Positions 1-7,880 of a DNA stretch of 64,000 nucleotides are shown one piece after another (the first letter of the stretch is position 1; each line of letters starts with the position of its first letter). The translations under genes and the position numbers were made by a program. The stretch is from JACKJK01 sp046159835 (GTDB taxonomy: Bacteria > Pseudomonadota > Alphaproteobacteria > Rhizobiales > Tepidamorphaceae): positions 310,001-374,000 of the forward strand of contig NZ_JBJXCY010000001.1 in the NCBI RefSeq assembly GCF_046159835.1, given 5' to 3'. Under the pieces are notes generated by a model. That model was not told the origin of the DNA. It saw only the letters and a list, made by a program, of their open reading frames with translations, and did not search any database.

Positions 1-23
1 ACATCGCGGCGTTGAAGGCCTGA

Positions 24-1724
24 TCAGGCCCGCGCCGCGCCCCGCTCGCCGGTTTCCGGCGTGCCGTGCACGAGGTCGCGGCTCTCCGAGCGGCCAACCA
101 GCAGGATGACCGGCACCAGCCCCGCCGCCACGATGGTGAGCGCAGGCAGGGCGGCATCCTCGAACGCGCCGCGCACGGTCGTCTGGTAGACGAGCGTTGC
201 CAGCGTATCGAAGTTGAAGGGCCGCAGCAGCACGGTTGCCGACAGCTCCTTCAGCGTGTCCACGAAGACGAGTAGCCCGGCGGTTGCCACGCACTTTCGC
301 ATCAATGGCGCGTGCACTTCGCGCAGCGTCTCGCCCATGGTGCGGCCAAGCGTGCGCGCGGCCATGTCCATGTGCGGCGAGATCTTGCCAAGGCCCGCTT
401 CCACGGTCCCGAACGAAACGGCCAGGAAGCGCACGGTGCAGGCATAGACGATGGCTGCACCCGATCCCGTCAGCAGCAGGCCGGTGGCAAGCCCGAACCA
501 CTGGCGCATCTGCCCGTCGAGCCAGTTGTCGAATCCGGCGAGGGGCACCAGCACGCCGATGGCCAGCACCGTTCCGGGCACCGCGTAGCCGAGCACCGCG
601 ATCCGCCCCAACATGGCCGCGACGGGTGATGCGGACAGCCGCCCGGCATAGGCGAGCAGCAGTGCCGTGCCGACTGCGACGAAGGCCGTTGCCAGCGACA
701 GGACCAGCGAGTTCCCAAGCGCTGCGTGGAGCACCGGCGAACCAAGGTCCGACAGCCGCCGCGAGGCGAAGTCGATCAGGATCCAGCCGGGCAGGAGAAA
801 GCCGAGGAAGACGGGAAGCGTGCAGGCCGCGGTGGCCCCCCAGGCGCGCAATCCGATCAGCTTCACCCGCCGCGTCGGCTCCACGTTGCGCGCGCTTGTA
901 TCGAACCGGCGCCTTGCGCGCGCCACGCGCTCGGTGACGACAAGCGCGGCCACGATCACCAGCATGATCGCGGAAATCTGCGCTGCCCCGGCAAGGCTGC
1001 CGCGGTTGAGCCACGTGTCGAAGATGGTGAAGGTCAGCGTCTTCACGCCGAGCAGTTCCACCGCGCCGATGTCGTTGAGGCACTCCATCATGGCCAGCGT
1101 CACGCCCGCGACGATGGCCGGGCGCGCCAGCGGCAGCGCCACGCCGAAGAACGTGCCAAGCGGCGTGCGGCCCAGCGTGCGCGCGGCGTTCAGCACGCCG
1201 GAGGACTGCATCAGGAACACGATGCGCGTAGTCAGGTAAACGTAAGGATACAGCGCCGCCGACATGATGAGCACGGCACCGGGCAGCGTGCGAATGTCCG
1301 GCGACCAGTAGTCGCGCACGCTCGTGTAGCCGCCGACGGCGCGGATCGCGGTCTGCAGCGGACCGGTGAAATCGAAGAATTCGATATAGGCGAAGGCGGT
1401 GATGTAGAGCGGCATCGCCAGCGGCAGCACCAGCGCGACTTCCAGCACGCGGCGGCCCGGAAAGCGGCAGGTGCTGACAAGCCATGCCGCGCCGACGCCA
1501 AGCGTGGCGGAGAGCAGGCCGACACCCGCCATGAGCAGCACCGTGGTGCGCACCGCGCGCGGCAGGACCGTTTCGAGAAGGTGCGGCAACGTGCCTTCGC
1601 CGTCGCCCATCACGGCAAGCACGAAGATCGCCACGATCGGCATCGCGGCGAGCGCGACCAGAACCCCGGCAGCCAGTGTCAGCGCCGGGCGGGGTCCGAG
1701 AAGTGCGCGGGTCGTGTTTGCCAT
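24..1724 (-). CDS. fbpB: Iron(III) ABC transporter, fused permease
   Basis: Inner-membrane permease of a ferric-iron importer (FbpB/AfuB/SfuB type) that would pass Fe3+ from the periplasmic binding protein encoded just upstream. The 566 residues form two tandem permease halves (roughly residues 60-265 and 340-545), together about 12 hydrophobic helices. Each half carries an EAA-type loop contacting the ATPase: AARTLGRTPLGTFFGVALPL near residue 178 and AARTLGRTMGETLREVHAP near 455. The length is normal for the family. The start is the ATG at 1724. It follows fbpA by 66 bp, which contain a strong hairpin, so the two are probably one transcript. The ATPase gene is not visible; it may lie beyond the window's left edge. 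The substrate is inferred from family and from the Irr-box-like palindromes upstream of fbpA. Confidence 0.9.
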   Translation of the reverse strand: MANTTRALLGPRPALTLAAGVLVALAAMPIVAIFVLAVMGDGEGTLPHLLETVLPRAVRTTVLLMAGVGLLSATLGVGAAWLVSTCRFPGRRVLEVALVLPLAMPLYITAFAYIEFFDFTGPLQTAIRAVGGYTSVRDYWSPDIRTLPGAVLIMSAALYPYVYLTTRIVFLMQSSGVLNAARTLGRTPLGTFFGVALPLARPAIVAGVTLAMMECLNDIGAVELLGVKTLTFTIFDTWLNRGSLAGAAQISAIMLVIVAALVVTERVARARRRFDTSARNVEPTRRVKLIGLRAWGATAACTLPVFLGFLLPGWILIDFASRRLSDLGSPVLHAALGNSLVLSLATAFVAVGTALLLAYAGRLSASPVAAMLGRIAVLGYAVPGTVLAIGVLVPLAGFDNWLDGQMRQWFGLATGLLLTGSGAAIVYACTVRFLAVSFGTVEAGLGKISPHMDMAARTLGRTMGETLREVHAPLMRKCVATAGLLVFVDTLKELSATVLLRPFNFDTLATLVYQTTVRGAFEDAALPALTIVAAGLVPVILLVGRSESRDLVHGTPETGERGAARA

Positions 1725-1739
1725 GGCTTCAAATGCAAA

Positions 1740-1763
1740 CCGGGGCGCATGGATGCGCCCCGG
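1740..1763 (-). terminator. Intercistronic hairpin between fbpA and fbpB
   Basis: A perfect 10-bp inverted repeat (CCGGGGCGCA / TGCGCCCCGG) encloses a 4-nt loop. Read on the minus strand it is followed by TTTGCATTTG, only moderately T-rich. It lies between the binding-protein stop and the permease start. It could be an attenuating terminator or an mRNA-protecting stem that makes binding protein more abundant than permease, a common arrangement in ABC operons. Confidence 0.6.
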
Positions 1764-1790
1764 CAGGTTGTTGCGTTGTCTGGATCAGCC

Positions 1791-2849
1791 TCAGGAGGCC
1801 GGGCCGTTGTCGAAGCCGACCTTGTCGACCAGCTCCGAGGCAACCTTGCGCTTCTCGGCAATCTCCGACAGCGACAGGGAGTCCGGCTTGATCTCGCCCC
1901 AGGAGGCGACGAGATCGCTCGGCGCGACGCCCGGCTTCACCGGGTACTCGTAGACCTGCTCGGCATAGACCTGCTGGGCTTCCTCGCTGGAGAGGAACTG
2001 CATCAGCTTGAGCGCGCTTTCGCGGTTCGGCGCGTTCTTGGCCATCGCCATGCCCGACACGTTCACGTGGGTGCCACGGTCGTCGTTGTTGGGGAACAGA
2101 ACCTTGATGGCCTTGGCCCAGTCCTGCTGCTCCGGCTCCTTCTCGTTCGTCATCATGCGGCCGACGTAATAGGTGTTGCCGATGCCGATGTCGCACTCGC
2201 CGGAATAGATGCCCTTGGCCTGCGCGCGGTCGTTGCCGTTGGGCTTGCGGGCGAGGTTGTCACGCACGCCGGCGAGCCATTCCTCGGCCTTCTCTTCTCC
2301 AAGGTGGGCGACCATCGAGGCGAACAGGCCGATATTGTAGGAGTGCTGGCCGGAACGGATGCAGATCTTGCCCTTCCACTTCGGGTCGGCAAGCTCCTCG
2401 TAGGTGATGGAATCCTGCTCGACCCGCTCGCGCGAGGCATAGACGACACGGCCGCGCGTCGTCAGCGCAAACCAGTTGCCATCCGGGTCGCGGAATTCCG
2501 CCGGGATGTTGGAATTGATCGTCTCGTCGTCGATCGACTGGGTAACGCCGGCCTGCTCGGCCTCGTCGAGGCGGCCGATATCGACCGTCAGGATCACATC
2601 GGCCGGCGAATTCTCGCCTTCCGCTTCCATGCGGGCCACGAGGCCCTTCTCGATGTAGACGGCGTTGGTCTGGATGCCGGTCTCTTCGGTGAACGCATCG
2701 AGCAGTGGCTTGATGAGCTGCGGCTCGCGGTAGGAATAGATATTCACTTCCTCAGCTGCGCTGGCAGGCGCGGCATCGGCAAGAAAGGCGAAGGAGACGG
2801 CAGAGATAGCTGCGACGGCAAAAGCCCGCCGCGCGGTGTGGATTTTCAT
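1791..2849 (-). CDS. fbpA: Iron(III) ABC transporter substrate-binding protein
   Basis: Periplasmic ferric-ion-binding protein (FbpA/FutA type, class of extracellular solute-binding proteins). The 352 residues start with a Sec signal peptide (MKIHTARRAFAVAAISAVSF, cleaved near ASA-AEEVN). The mature protein opens with the family hallmark NIYSYRE. The YY pair in GNTYYVGRMM corresponds to the iron-ligating tyrosines of the family. The ATG at 2849 is chosen because GGAGGA sits 4 nt before it; a TTG four codons upstream overlaps that ribosome-binding site. It is first in a two-gene unit with fbpB. Two palindromes resembling the alphaproteobacterial Irr box lie 120-180 bp upstream, so iron-dependent control by Irr is likely. 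Confidence 0.93.
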   Translation of the reverse strand: MKIHTARRAFAVAAISAVSFAFLADAAPASAAEEVNIYSYREPQLIKPLLDAFTEETGIQTNAVYIEKGLVARMEAEGENSPADVILTVDIGRLDEAEQAGVTQSIDDETINSNIPAEFRDPDGNWFALTTRGRVVYASRERVEQDSITYEELADPKWKGKICIRSGQHSYNIGLFASMVAHLGEEKAEEWLAGVRDNLARKPNGNDRAQAKGIYSGECDIGIGNTYYVGRMMTNEKEPEQQDWAKAIKVLFPNNDDRGTHVNVSGMAMAKNAPNRESALKLMQFLSSEEAQQVYAEQVYEYPVKPGVAPSDLVASWGEIKPDSLSLSEIAEKRKVASELVDKVGFDNGPAS

Positions 2850-2970
2850 GGTTTCCTCCAATCAATGGGGTTCAAGGCCCCACCACCACAGGAATGAATT
2901 GAGCGATGCGTGATCGCTGGGCGGATAATGCCGCATTGCCCCCGCCCGTCAAGACCAAATCGATGTATAG

Positions 2971-2987
2971 ATTGGAATCGTTCGAAT
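2971..2987. promoter_or_regulatory. Second, degenerate Irr-box-like palindrome
   Basis: ATTGGAATCGTTCGAAT has the same TCG centre and dyad layout as the perfect palindrome at 3004-3026, with weaker outer arms. The two centres are 36 bp apart. It is the copy closer to fbpA. Paired Irr sites are plausible but this one is inferred mainly from its neighbour. Confidence 0.45.
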
Positions 2988-3003
2988 ATAAGCCGCGCCA
3001 GTC

Positions 3004-3026
3004 GTGTTTAGAATCGTTCTAAACAC
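3004..3026. promoter_or_regulatory. Irr box / iron control element upstream of fbpA
   Basis: A perfect dyad of two 10-nt arms around TCG, with core TTTAGAATCGTTCTAAA. This matches the published ICE/Irr-box pattern TTTAGAA-N3-TTCTAAA of Rhizobiales and related alphaproteobacteria, as I recall it. It lies about 155 bp upstream of the fbpA start, in an AT-rich stretch within otherwise GC-rich DNA. It most likely binds the heme/iron-responsive regulator Irr. Whether Irr acts as repressor or activator here cannot be read from the sequence. Confidence 0.75.
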
Positions 3027-3083
3027 TGTCTATACTTGGATATCATCAGTAAAAATCGGTCATACACAAAAGTAATGGCAAAC

Positions 3084-3103
3084 GAGCCGATTGTTACCGG
3101 CTC
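3084..3103 (-). terminator. Weak terminator-like hairpin after the kinase gene
   Basis: Inverted repeat GAGCCG / CGGCTC with an 8-nt loop, about 12 bp past the stop codon of the histidine kinase on the minus strand. The following minus-strand sequence is only mildly T-rich (GTTTGCCATTACTTTTG). It may end kinase transcription before the fbpA promoter region. Confidence 0.35.
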
Positions 3104-3115
3104 ATTGTCTCGTGG

Positions 3116-6100
3116 TTACTCTGCCAGAACCCGGGTCGAGGGAAACGCCACCTGCGCCAAAGTGCCGCCGTCGGTCCGGCTCTCCAGCGAGAAGACTGCG
3201 CGGTTGGCTTCCGCCAGCGCCTTGGTGAGCGGCAGGCCGATGCCGGAACCGCCGCCTTCGCGCTGGCTTGCCGGCTTGCGATAGGGCTGCATCGCGGTGG
3301 CGATATCTTCAGCCGACATGCCCGGGCCGGTGTCGCGTACCTTAAGGTGCACTTCGCCGGTCTCGGTGTAGACGGTCGAGACGATGATCTGGCCGGACGC
3401 CGGCGTGAACTTCACAGCGTTGGAAATGAGGTTCAGCAGGATCTGCCGGATCGAGCGGATGTCGGCGACAATCGCCGGCAGGTTCGCGGCAAGGCTGGTG
3501 CGCAGGATCACGCGCTCGCGGTTCGCCTGCCCCTGCATGATCGCCACGCATTGCTCGACAACATCGTTGAGCTGCACCTGGGAAAAGTCCATGTCCATCA
3601 TGCCGGTCTCGGCCTTGGACAGGTCCAGGTAGTCGTTCAGCAGGCTCATGATGTGTTCACCGCTAGCCTTGATGTCCTTGGCGTAGTCCCGGTAGCGGTC
3701 ATTGCCGAGCGGGCCGTACTGCTCGTCGAGCATCACATCGGCGAAACCGACAATGGCGTTGAGCGGCGTGCGCACCTCGTGGCTGACCTTGGCCAGCACG
3801 TCGGAATGGCTCTTGTCGCCGGCATCCGGCGCGGCGGGCGTTTCAGCCTCGCTCTCGGTTTCGGGCCCGGTCTCGTTGCCGTCCGTCCACTGGGTGATGT
3901 CGCGCAGGACGGCGCAGAATTTCTGGCGCTCGCCGATGCCCACGTGGCCGATGGTGAGGAACAGCGGAATGTGGCCGCCGCCCTTTTCCACGCCGTGGAT
4001 CTTGCGCCCGTCGTTGAGAACGCTGGCGACGCCGTTTTCCAGCAGCCCGTCGAGATACTCCTCGATGGTATCGCGCTCGCTCTCCTCAAAGAGCGTGGCG
4101 AAATGCGCGCCGCGAATTTCCCGTCCGTCCAGACCGAACAGGGCTTCCGCCGAACGGTTCATGGAGATGATGTCGCCGTCCTCGTCGAACAGCACGACGC
4201 CATCGGTCGCGGTGTCCAGGATGTCCTTCAGTTCGACAAGCTCGGACTCAAGGTCCGCGATGCGGGACTCGCTGTCGGAGCTGAGGCGTTCGCGCGCCGT
4301 CAGCAGCAGGGCAGGTCCGTCGATCCACGGCGCAAGTTGCAGGCGCGCGTCGAGCTCGATGGGCAGCCCGTCGCGGGTGATGCCCGCAAGCATCCGCTTC
4401 CCCGGCTGGCGGGTGTCCGCAAGGCTCTCGAACAGCGTGTGGATGCCGCCGGCAATCTCAAGGTCGTCCAGGTCGGCATAGCCGAACAGGTCGAGCATCG
4501 CGCGGTTGGCATAAAGCGGCTTCTCGTCTCGCAGGAACATCAGCCCGAAGGGCAGCCGCTCGATCAGCGTGACGAAGTCATTGGCATCCTCGGCGCGCCC
4601 GCGTGCAAGCCGGTTGCCGGCAGCGGCACCGGCAAGGCTGCCAGCAGCGATGGCTGCGTTGGAAACCGCCTCGCTGGGTGTTTCCGGCGTGGTGTCGTTG
4701 TCGTCCGACGCGCTGTCGGCGTCCGGACTGAACCCTTCAAGGGACTCGTAGGACCGGCCTATGCGCGCGACATTGTCCGTCCCGGTCGGCTCCTCGTCGG
4801 CATCTTGCGCGTCTTCATCCACTGCGAGCGTCAGCACGTCTTCGAAGATGTCATCGTCGTTTTCATCGTCGATGGCTGGTGCCGGTTCGCTGTCGGCAAC
4901 GGATGTGTCTTCCGGCGGCACGCGGCCGTTCAGCCGCTCGGCGATCTGCGCAAAGGCGCGCTGGTCGTTGTCGTCGAGGCGGTCCGGGGTAGCCGGTGTC
5001 GTGCGGCGCGGCAGGTCTTCGGACCGGTCCATGTTGAGCCCGGCTGCAACCGCGCCGGCGCCACCGGCAACCAGCGGCAACAGGGAGGGGGCGTCGTCGG
5101 TCTCGTCCGCGACCGGCGCGTCGTTCGTCTCCGTGGTCTCGTCTGCATCCGAGACTCTGTCGACGTCGCCGTCGACATCGTCGTCGCTTTCGATCGAGGC
5201 TTCCTCGACGCTGTCATCATCTTCGGTGACACTGGCCATCGGCGCATCGTCTGCCGGCATGTCATCGACCTCGGACGCAGTTGTCTCGGAGGGTGGCGTC
5301 ACGTCCCCGGCGTCCGTGGCCGTGTCTTCGGACGCCTCGATCTTCTCGATCTCGCCTTCGTCTGCGCCCAGAACGCCAGCACTGGCGGCAACCCCTGCGC
5401 CCGTGATGGCAGCGGTCCCGGTGTCGAACGGTTCGGCGGTCTCGTCTTCTTGCCAGTCGGATGCACGTTCACCGATCACGGCAAAGCCGCGAAGCCCCTC
5501 GTATCCGCCGGACCCGTCCAGCAGCGGCAGGCCAGCGATCTCGACGTGAACGGGCGCGCCACCGTCCTGCGCCTGCCACAGAACCTGCACGGCGTTGAAC
5601 GTGTCGCGGTGCTCGATGGCATCGACGAAGCTTGCCAGGTCCCCGGTCAGCAGGTCGTCGAGGCTGTCGCCGTCGCCGCCGGCAAGTCCGGTTTCGGAAA
5701 TGTCGGGATCGGTCGACTTGATCCGGGCCTCGGAATCCAGCGTGAAGCGGAAGCGCGTGCCGGGCTGCGCCACGGCAATTGCGTCGCGCGCGTCGTCTTC
5801 GCGCGCGTCAATTTCATCCTCAGTGGCGGCGTCGGCACTGGCAGTCAGCTCGGCGCGTTCAGGCGGAGCCGCGACAGGTGCCGCAGGGCGCGCGTCAGGG
5901 GTGCTGGCGCTGCTCGCGGCCGATCCGAAACCGAGTCCGGCAACAACCTTGCGCGCGGCACCGGCGATGGACGACATGCCCTTTTCCTGGCGTGCGGGCA
6001 GGTCCTCGATGCGCGGTTCCGGCGCGGGTTCGGGTTCCGGCTCGGGCTCGGGTTCCGGGGCTGAAGCCAGCGACGCGCCTTGCGGCGCGGCGAACAGTTC

Positions 6101-6661
6101 CAGGTCACCGTCTTCCAGTGTCAGCGTGAACAGTCCGTCCGCTGCGCGCAGTTCGTCGTGCCCGGCGATATCCTCGCTGCGGGCGGACGGGTTGGCATAG
6201 AGCCGCTCGCCGTTCTTGTCGAACAGGACGACGGGGCGCGGATCGTCGTCGAATGCAATCGCTGCCTTGTCGGCAATCGTCAGCTCGCTGCCCGGCGCGG
6301 CTGCGGCCATGGCATAGACGTTGGGCTGCGGCGCGGGCGCGCTCACGCGCTGGCACATGAAGGGCAGGGTCACGGCGCGGGAGCCGACGAAGAAGCGCAG
6401 CATCTCGATGCGCGCCGACCCGCTCAGGTCTTCCGCCGAGGCGAGCTCTTCCAGCCGCGCCTTGGCCGGGCCGCGCAGCGACGTCTTTCCATCCACGAGC
6501 GCACTCACGTTGTGCGCGCGCAGGAATGCTGCAGCGGAGGGGTTGGCGATCACGATCGATCCGTCCTCGCCGCCGACCAGGAAGGCCGGGCTGTCGGCAA
6601 AGAACAGGTCGCTGATCGGCGAAGTCTCGCCAAGACCGGACAGGATGTCGATGATCGACAT
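3116..6661 (-). CDS. PAS sensor histidine kinase, PdhS/CbrA-like
   Basis: A soluble-looking 1181-residue sensor kinase. The C-terminal 220 residues are a complete HisKA/HATPase core: H-box SHEVRTPLNAIVGFADVM (phospho-His about residue 961), N-box NLISNAVKFTP, G1 DTGPGM and G2 GGGSGIGLPL. Two PAS-like segments precede it (about 690-800 and 815-930). The N-terminal third includes an EP repeat near 215-230 and a stretch ending YEGLRGFAVIGE that recalls PAS regions of rhizobial PdhS/CbrA kinases. Residues about 430-680 are highly acidic and low in complexity. The H-box suits the PleC/DivJ/PdhS group acting on DivK, but no response regulator is adjacent, so that partner is inferred. The ATG at 6661 (GGAG 10 nt upstream) is preferred over an in-frame start 41 codons earlier that encodes atypical basic sequence. 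Confidence 0.85.
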   Translation of the reverse strand: MSIIDILSGLGETSPISDLFFADSPAFLVGGEDGSIVIANPSAAAFLRAHNVSALVDGKTSLRGPAKARLEELASAEDLSGSARIEMLRFFVGSRAVTLPFMCQRVSAPAPQPNVYAMAAAAPGSELTIADKAAIAFDDDPRPVVLFDKNGERLYANPSARSEDIAGHDELRAADGLFTLTLEDGDLELFAAPQGASLASAPEPEPEPEPEPAPEPRIEDLPARQEKGMSSIAGAARKVVAGLGFGSAASSASTPDARPAAPVAAPPERAELTASADAATEDEIDAREDDARDAIAVAQPGTRFRFTLDSEARIKSTDPDISETGLAGGDGDSLDDLLTGDLASFVDAIEHRDTFNAVQVLWQAQDGGAPVHVEIAGLPLLDGSGGYEGLRGFAVIGERASDWQEDETAEPFDTGTAAITGAGVAASAGVLGADEGEIEKIEASEDTATDAGDVTPPSETTASEVDDMPADDAPMASVTEDDDSVEEASIESDDDVDGDVDRVSDADETTETNDAPVADETDDAPSLLPLVAGGAGAVAAGLNMDRSEDLPRRTTPATPDRLDDNDQRAFAQIAERLNGRVPPEDTSVADSEPAPAIDDENDDDIFEDVLTLAVDEDAQDADEEPTGTDNVARIGRSYESLEGFSPDADSASDDNDTTPETPSEAVSNAAIAAGSLAGAAAGNRLARGRAEDANDFVTLIERLPFGLMFLRDEKPLYANRAMLDLFGYADLDDLEIAGGIHTLFESLADTRQPGKRMLAGITRDGLPIELDARLQLAPWIDGPALLLTARERLSSDSESRIADLESELVELKDILDTATDGVVLFDEDGDIISMNRSAEALFGLDGREIRGAHFATLFEESERDTIEEYLDGLLENGVASVLNDGRKIHGVEKGGGHIPLFLTIGHVGIGERQKFCAVLRDITQWTDGNETGPETESEAETPAAPDAGDKSHSDVLAKVSHEVRTPLNAIVGFADVMLDEQYGPLGNDRYRDYAKDIKASGEHIMSLLNDYLDLSKAETGMMDMDFSQVQLNDVVEQCVAIMQGQANRERVILRTSLAANLPAIVADIRSIRQILLNLISNAVKFTPASGQIIVSTVYTETGEVHLKVRDTGPGMSAEDIATAMQPYRKPASQREGGGSGIGLPLTKALAEANRAVFSLESRTDGGTLAQVAFPSTRVLAE

Positions 6662-6923
6662 GGGCCGTGAACTCCAAACTGTATCAGCGCACGCGTCACT
6701 GCCGCTTCCCGCAGTCGCGCGCAAACTCGAAAACACAAGATTCCGGCCTCGGCCCCCCCGACCGGTTTTGACGCACCGCCGCAAACGGCTCGCCTGACAG
6801 GGGCGACTATAGGCCCTGTGGGCTTTTTTCGTCCACCACCGGCACGCCTCGGTAAGGATTCATTTACGTCTTGGTTAAGCGCCGAAAAGGGGGTGCCTCA
6901 CCTAAATGATTGACTCGCCTAGA

Positions 6924-6963
6924 TTATTGTGCAGCGCAATATTTATGTTGCAATGCACAATAA
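6924..6963. promoter_or_regulatory. Inverted repeat operator candidate upstream of phasin gene
   Basis: Arms TTATTGTGCAGCGCAA and TTGCAATGCACAATAA match at 14 of 16 positions in inverted orientation, separated by 8 AT-rich bases. Each arm contains a TGCA-NN-GCAA-like core. TGC/GCA-containing sites upstream of phasin genes are bound by the PHB-responsive repressor PhaR in Paracoccus and Rhizobium relatives. The element ends 111 bp before the phasin start. PhaR itself is not encoded in this window, so the regulator is inferred. Confidence 0.55.
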
Positions 6964-7074
6964 CATGACCTAAATTGTTAAGTGTCGGACGGATGAGCGC
7001 GACAGGCGCTGGCAGCGCCACGCGGCCTTTCCGAACCGAACACGACCACGACGCGGACCACCAAGGAGACAGAT

Positions 7075-7569
7075 ATGACCCAGAAGGCAAAAGTGACCGT
7101 CGAAACTCCGAGCTTCCCGATGTTCGAGATGCCGAAGTTCGACATGCCCAAGTTCGACATGGACGCGATGGAAATGCCCACCGCGTTCCGCGAGATGGCC
7201 GAGAAGGCCGTTTCCCAGGCGAAGGTTGCCTACGACCGCGCCAAGCTCTCTGCCGAAGAGGCCACCGAAGTGCTCGAGGACACGTTTTCCGCGACCTCCA
7301 AGCACGCCAATGACCTCAACAAGCAGATGCTCACCAACGCCAAGACGAACATGAATGCCACGTTCGACCTGGCCGAGAAGATGTTCGGCGTGAAGACCGT
7401 CGCCGAGGCCGTCGAGATTCAGTCCGAGTTCGCGCGCAAGCAGTTCGAAACGCTGACCTCGCAGGCCAAGGATCTGCAGTCCAAGAGCCAGAAGGCGATG
7501 GAAGCCTGCTCGAAGCCGGCCAAGGACAGCGCCGCCAAGGCGATGGAACAGGTCAAGACCGTCAACTGA
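7075..7569 (+). CDS. phaP: Phasin family protein
   Basis: A 164-residue polyhydroxyalkanoate granule surface protein. It is almost entirely amphipathic helix, rich in Lys, Glu, Ala and Gln, matching the alphaproteobacterial phasin_2 type. The N-terminus holds short near-repeats (MPKFDMPKFDMDAMEMP), possibly the granule-contacting part. AAGGAG sits 8 nt before the ATG. The gene is monocistronic: a large inverted repeat upstream and a strong terminator downstream frame it. A PHB-responsive repressor of PhaR type is the likely regulator. No PHB synthase gene is nearby, though a MaoC-type hydratase lies at 51.1 kb. Confidence 0.88.
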   Translation: MTQKAKVTVETPSFPMFEMPKFDMPKFDMDAMEMPTAFREMAEKAVSQAKVAYDRAKLSAEEATEVLEDTFSATSKHANDLNKQMLTNAKTNMNATFDLAEKMFGVKTVAEAVEIQSEFARKQFETLTSQAKDLQSKSQKAMEACSKPAKDSAAKAMEQVKTVN

Positions 7570-7615
7570 TCGGTTGACCGTCTGGCGGGGTTCATCCCCG
7601 CCGATGACAAACAAG

Positions 7616-7649
7616 CCCGGACGCGCCCCACGCGTCCGGGTATTTTATT
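7616..7649 (+). terminator. Rho-independent terminator after phasin gene
   Basis: A perfect 10-bp stem (CCCGGACGCG / CGCGTCCGGG) with loop CCCCA is followed by TATTTTATT, 46 bp after the phasin stop codon. Confidence 0.85.
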
Positions 7650-7766
7650 GTGTGCACCGGATCGGTGTCGGGTTCGGGCTTAAGCGACGCGCACCCGCTT
7701 GATTTGCGCCCCTGAAAGATTGTAGAGGGAAGCCCTCGCGGGCCTGAGGCCTGCCGATGAAACCGT

Positions 7767-7843
7767 GCCGCCTTAGCTCAGTAGGTTAGAGCGCTAGATT
7801 GTGGATCTAGAGGTCCCCCGTTCGATCCGGGGAGGCGGTACCA
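7767..7843 (+). tRNA. tRNA-His (anticodon GTG)
   Basis: A 77-nt cloverleaf with acceptor GCCGCCT/AGGCGGT, D arm GCTC-AGTAGGTTA-GAGC, anticodon arm CTAGA-TTGTGGA-TCTAG, a 5-nt variable loop, T arm CCCCG-TTCGATC-CGGGG, and encoded CCA. The anticodon is GTG. The first acceptor pair is G1-U72 and the discriminator is A73. With this register position -1 is T, so the G-1 identity base found in most bacterial tRNA-His is absent. That combination is the known alphaproteobacterial variant and should co-evolve with the HisRS encoded at 33.0 kb. Confidence 0.96.
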
Positions 7844-7880
7844 TTTCCCCCTTCAGTCCTTCCCGACCCGCCGCGGCGCT

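Noticed and set aside
726..2897. A 723-codon open frame opposite the fbpAB genes
   Set aside because: High-GC shadow frame, Arg/Gln/His-rich, fully antisense to two well-identified genes.
3347..6064. A 905-codon open frame opposite the histidine kinase
   Set aside because: Antisense shadow of a clearly real kinase; composition atypical and no recognisable domain.
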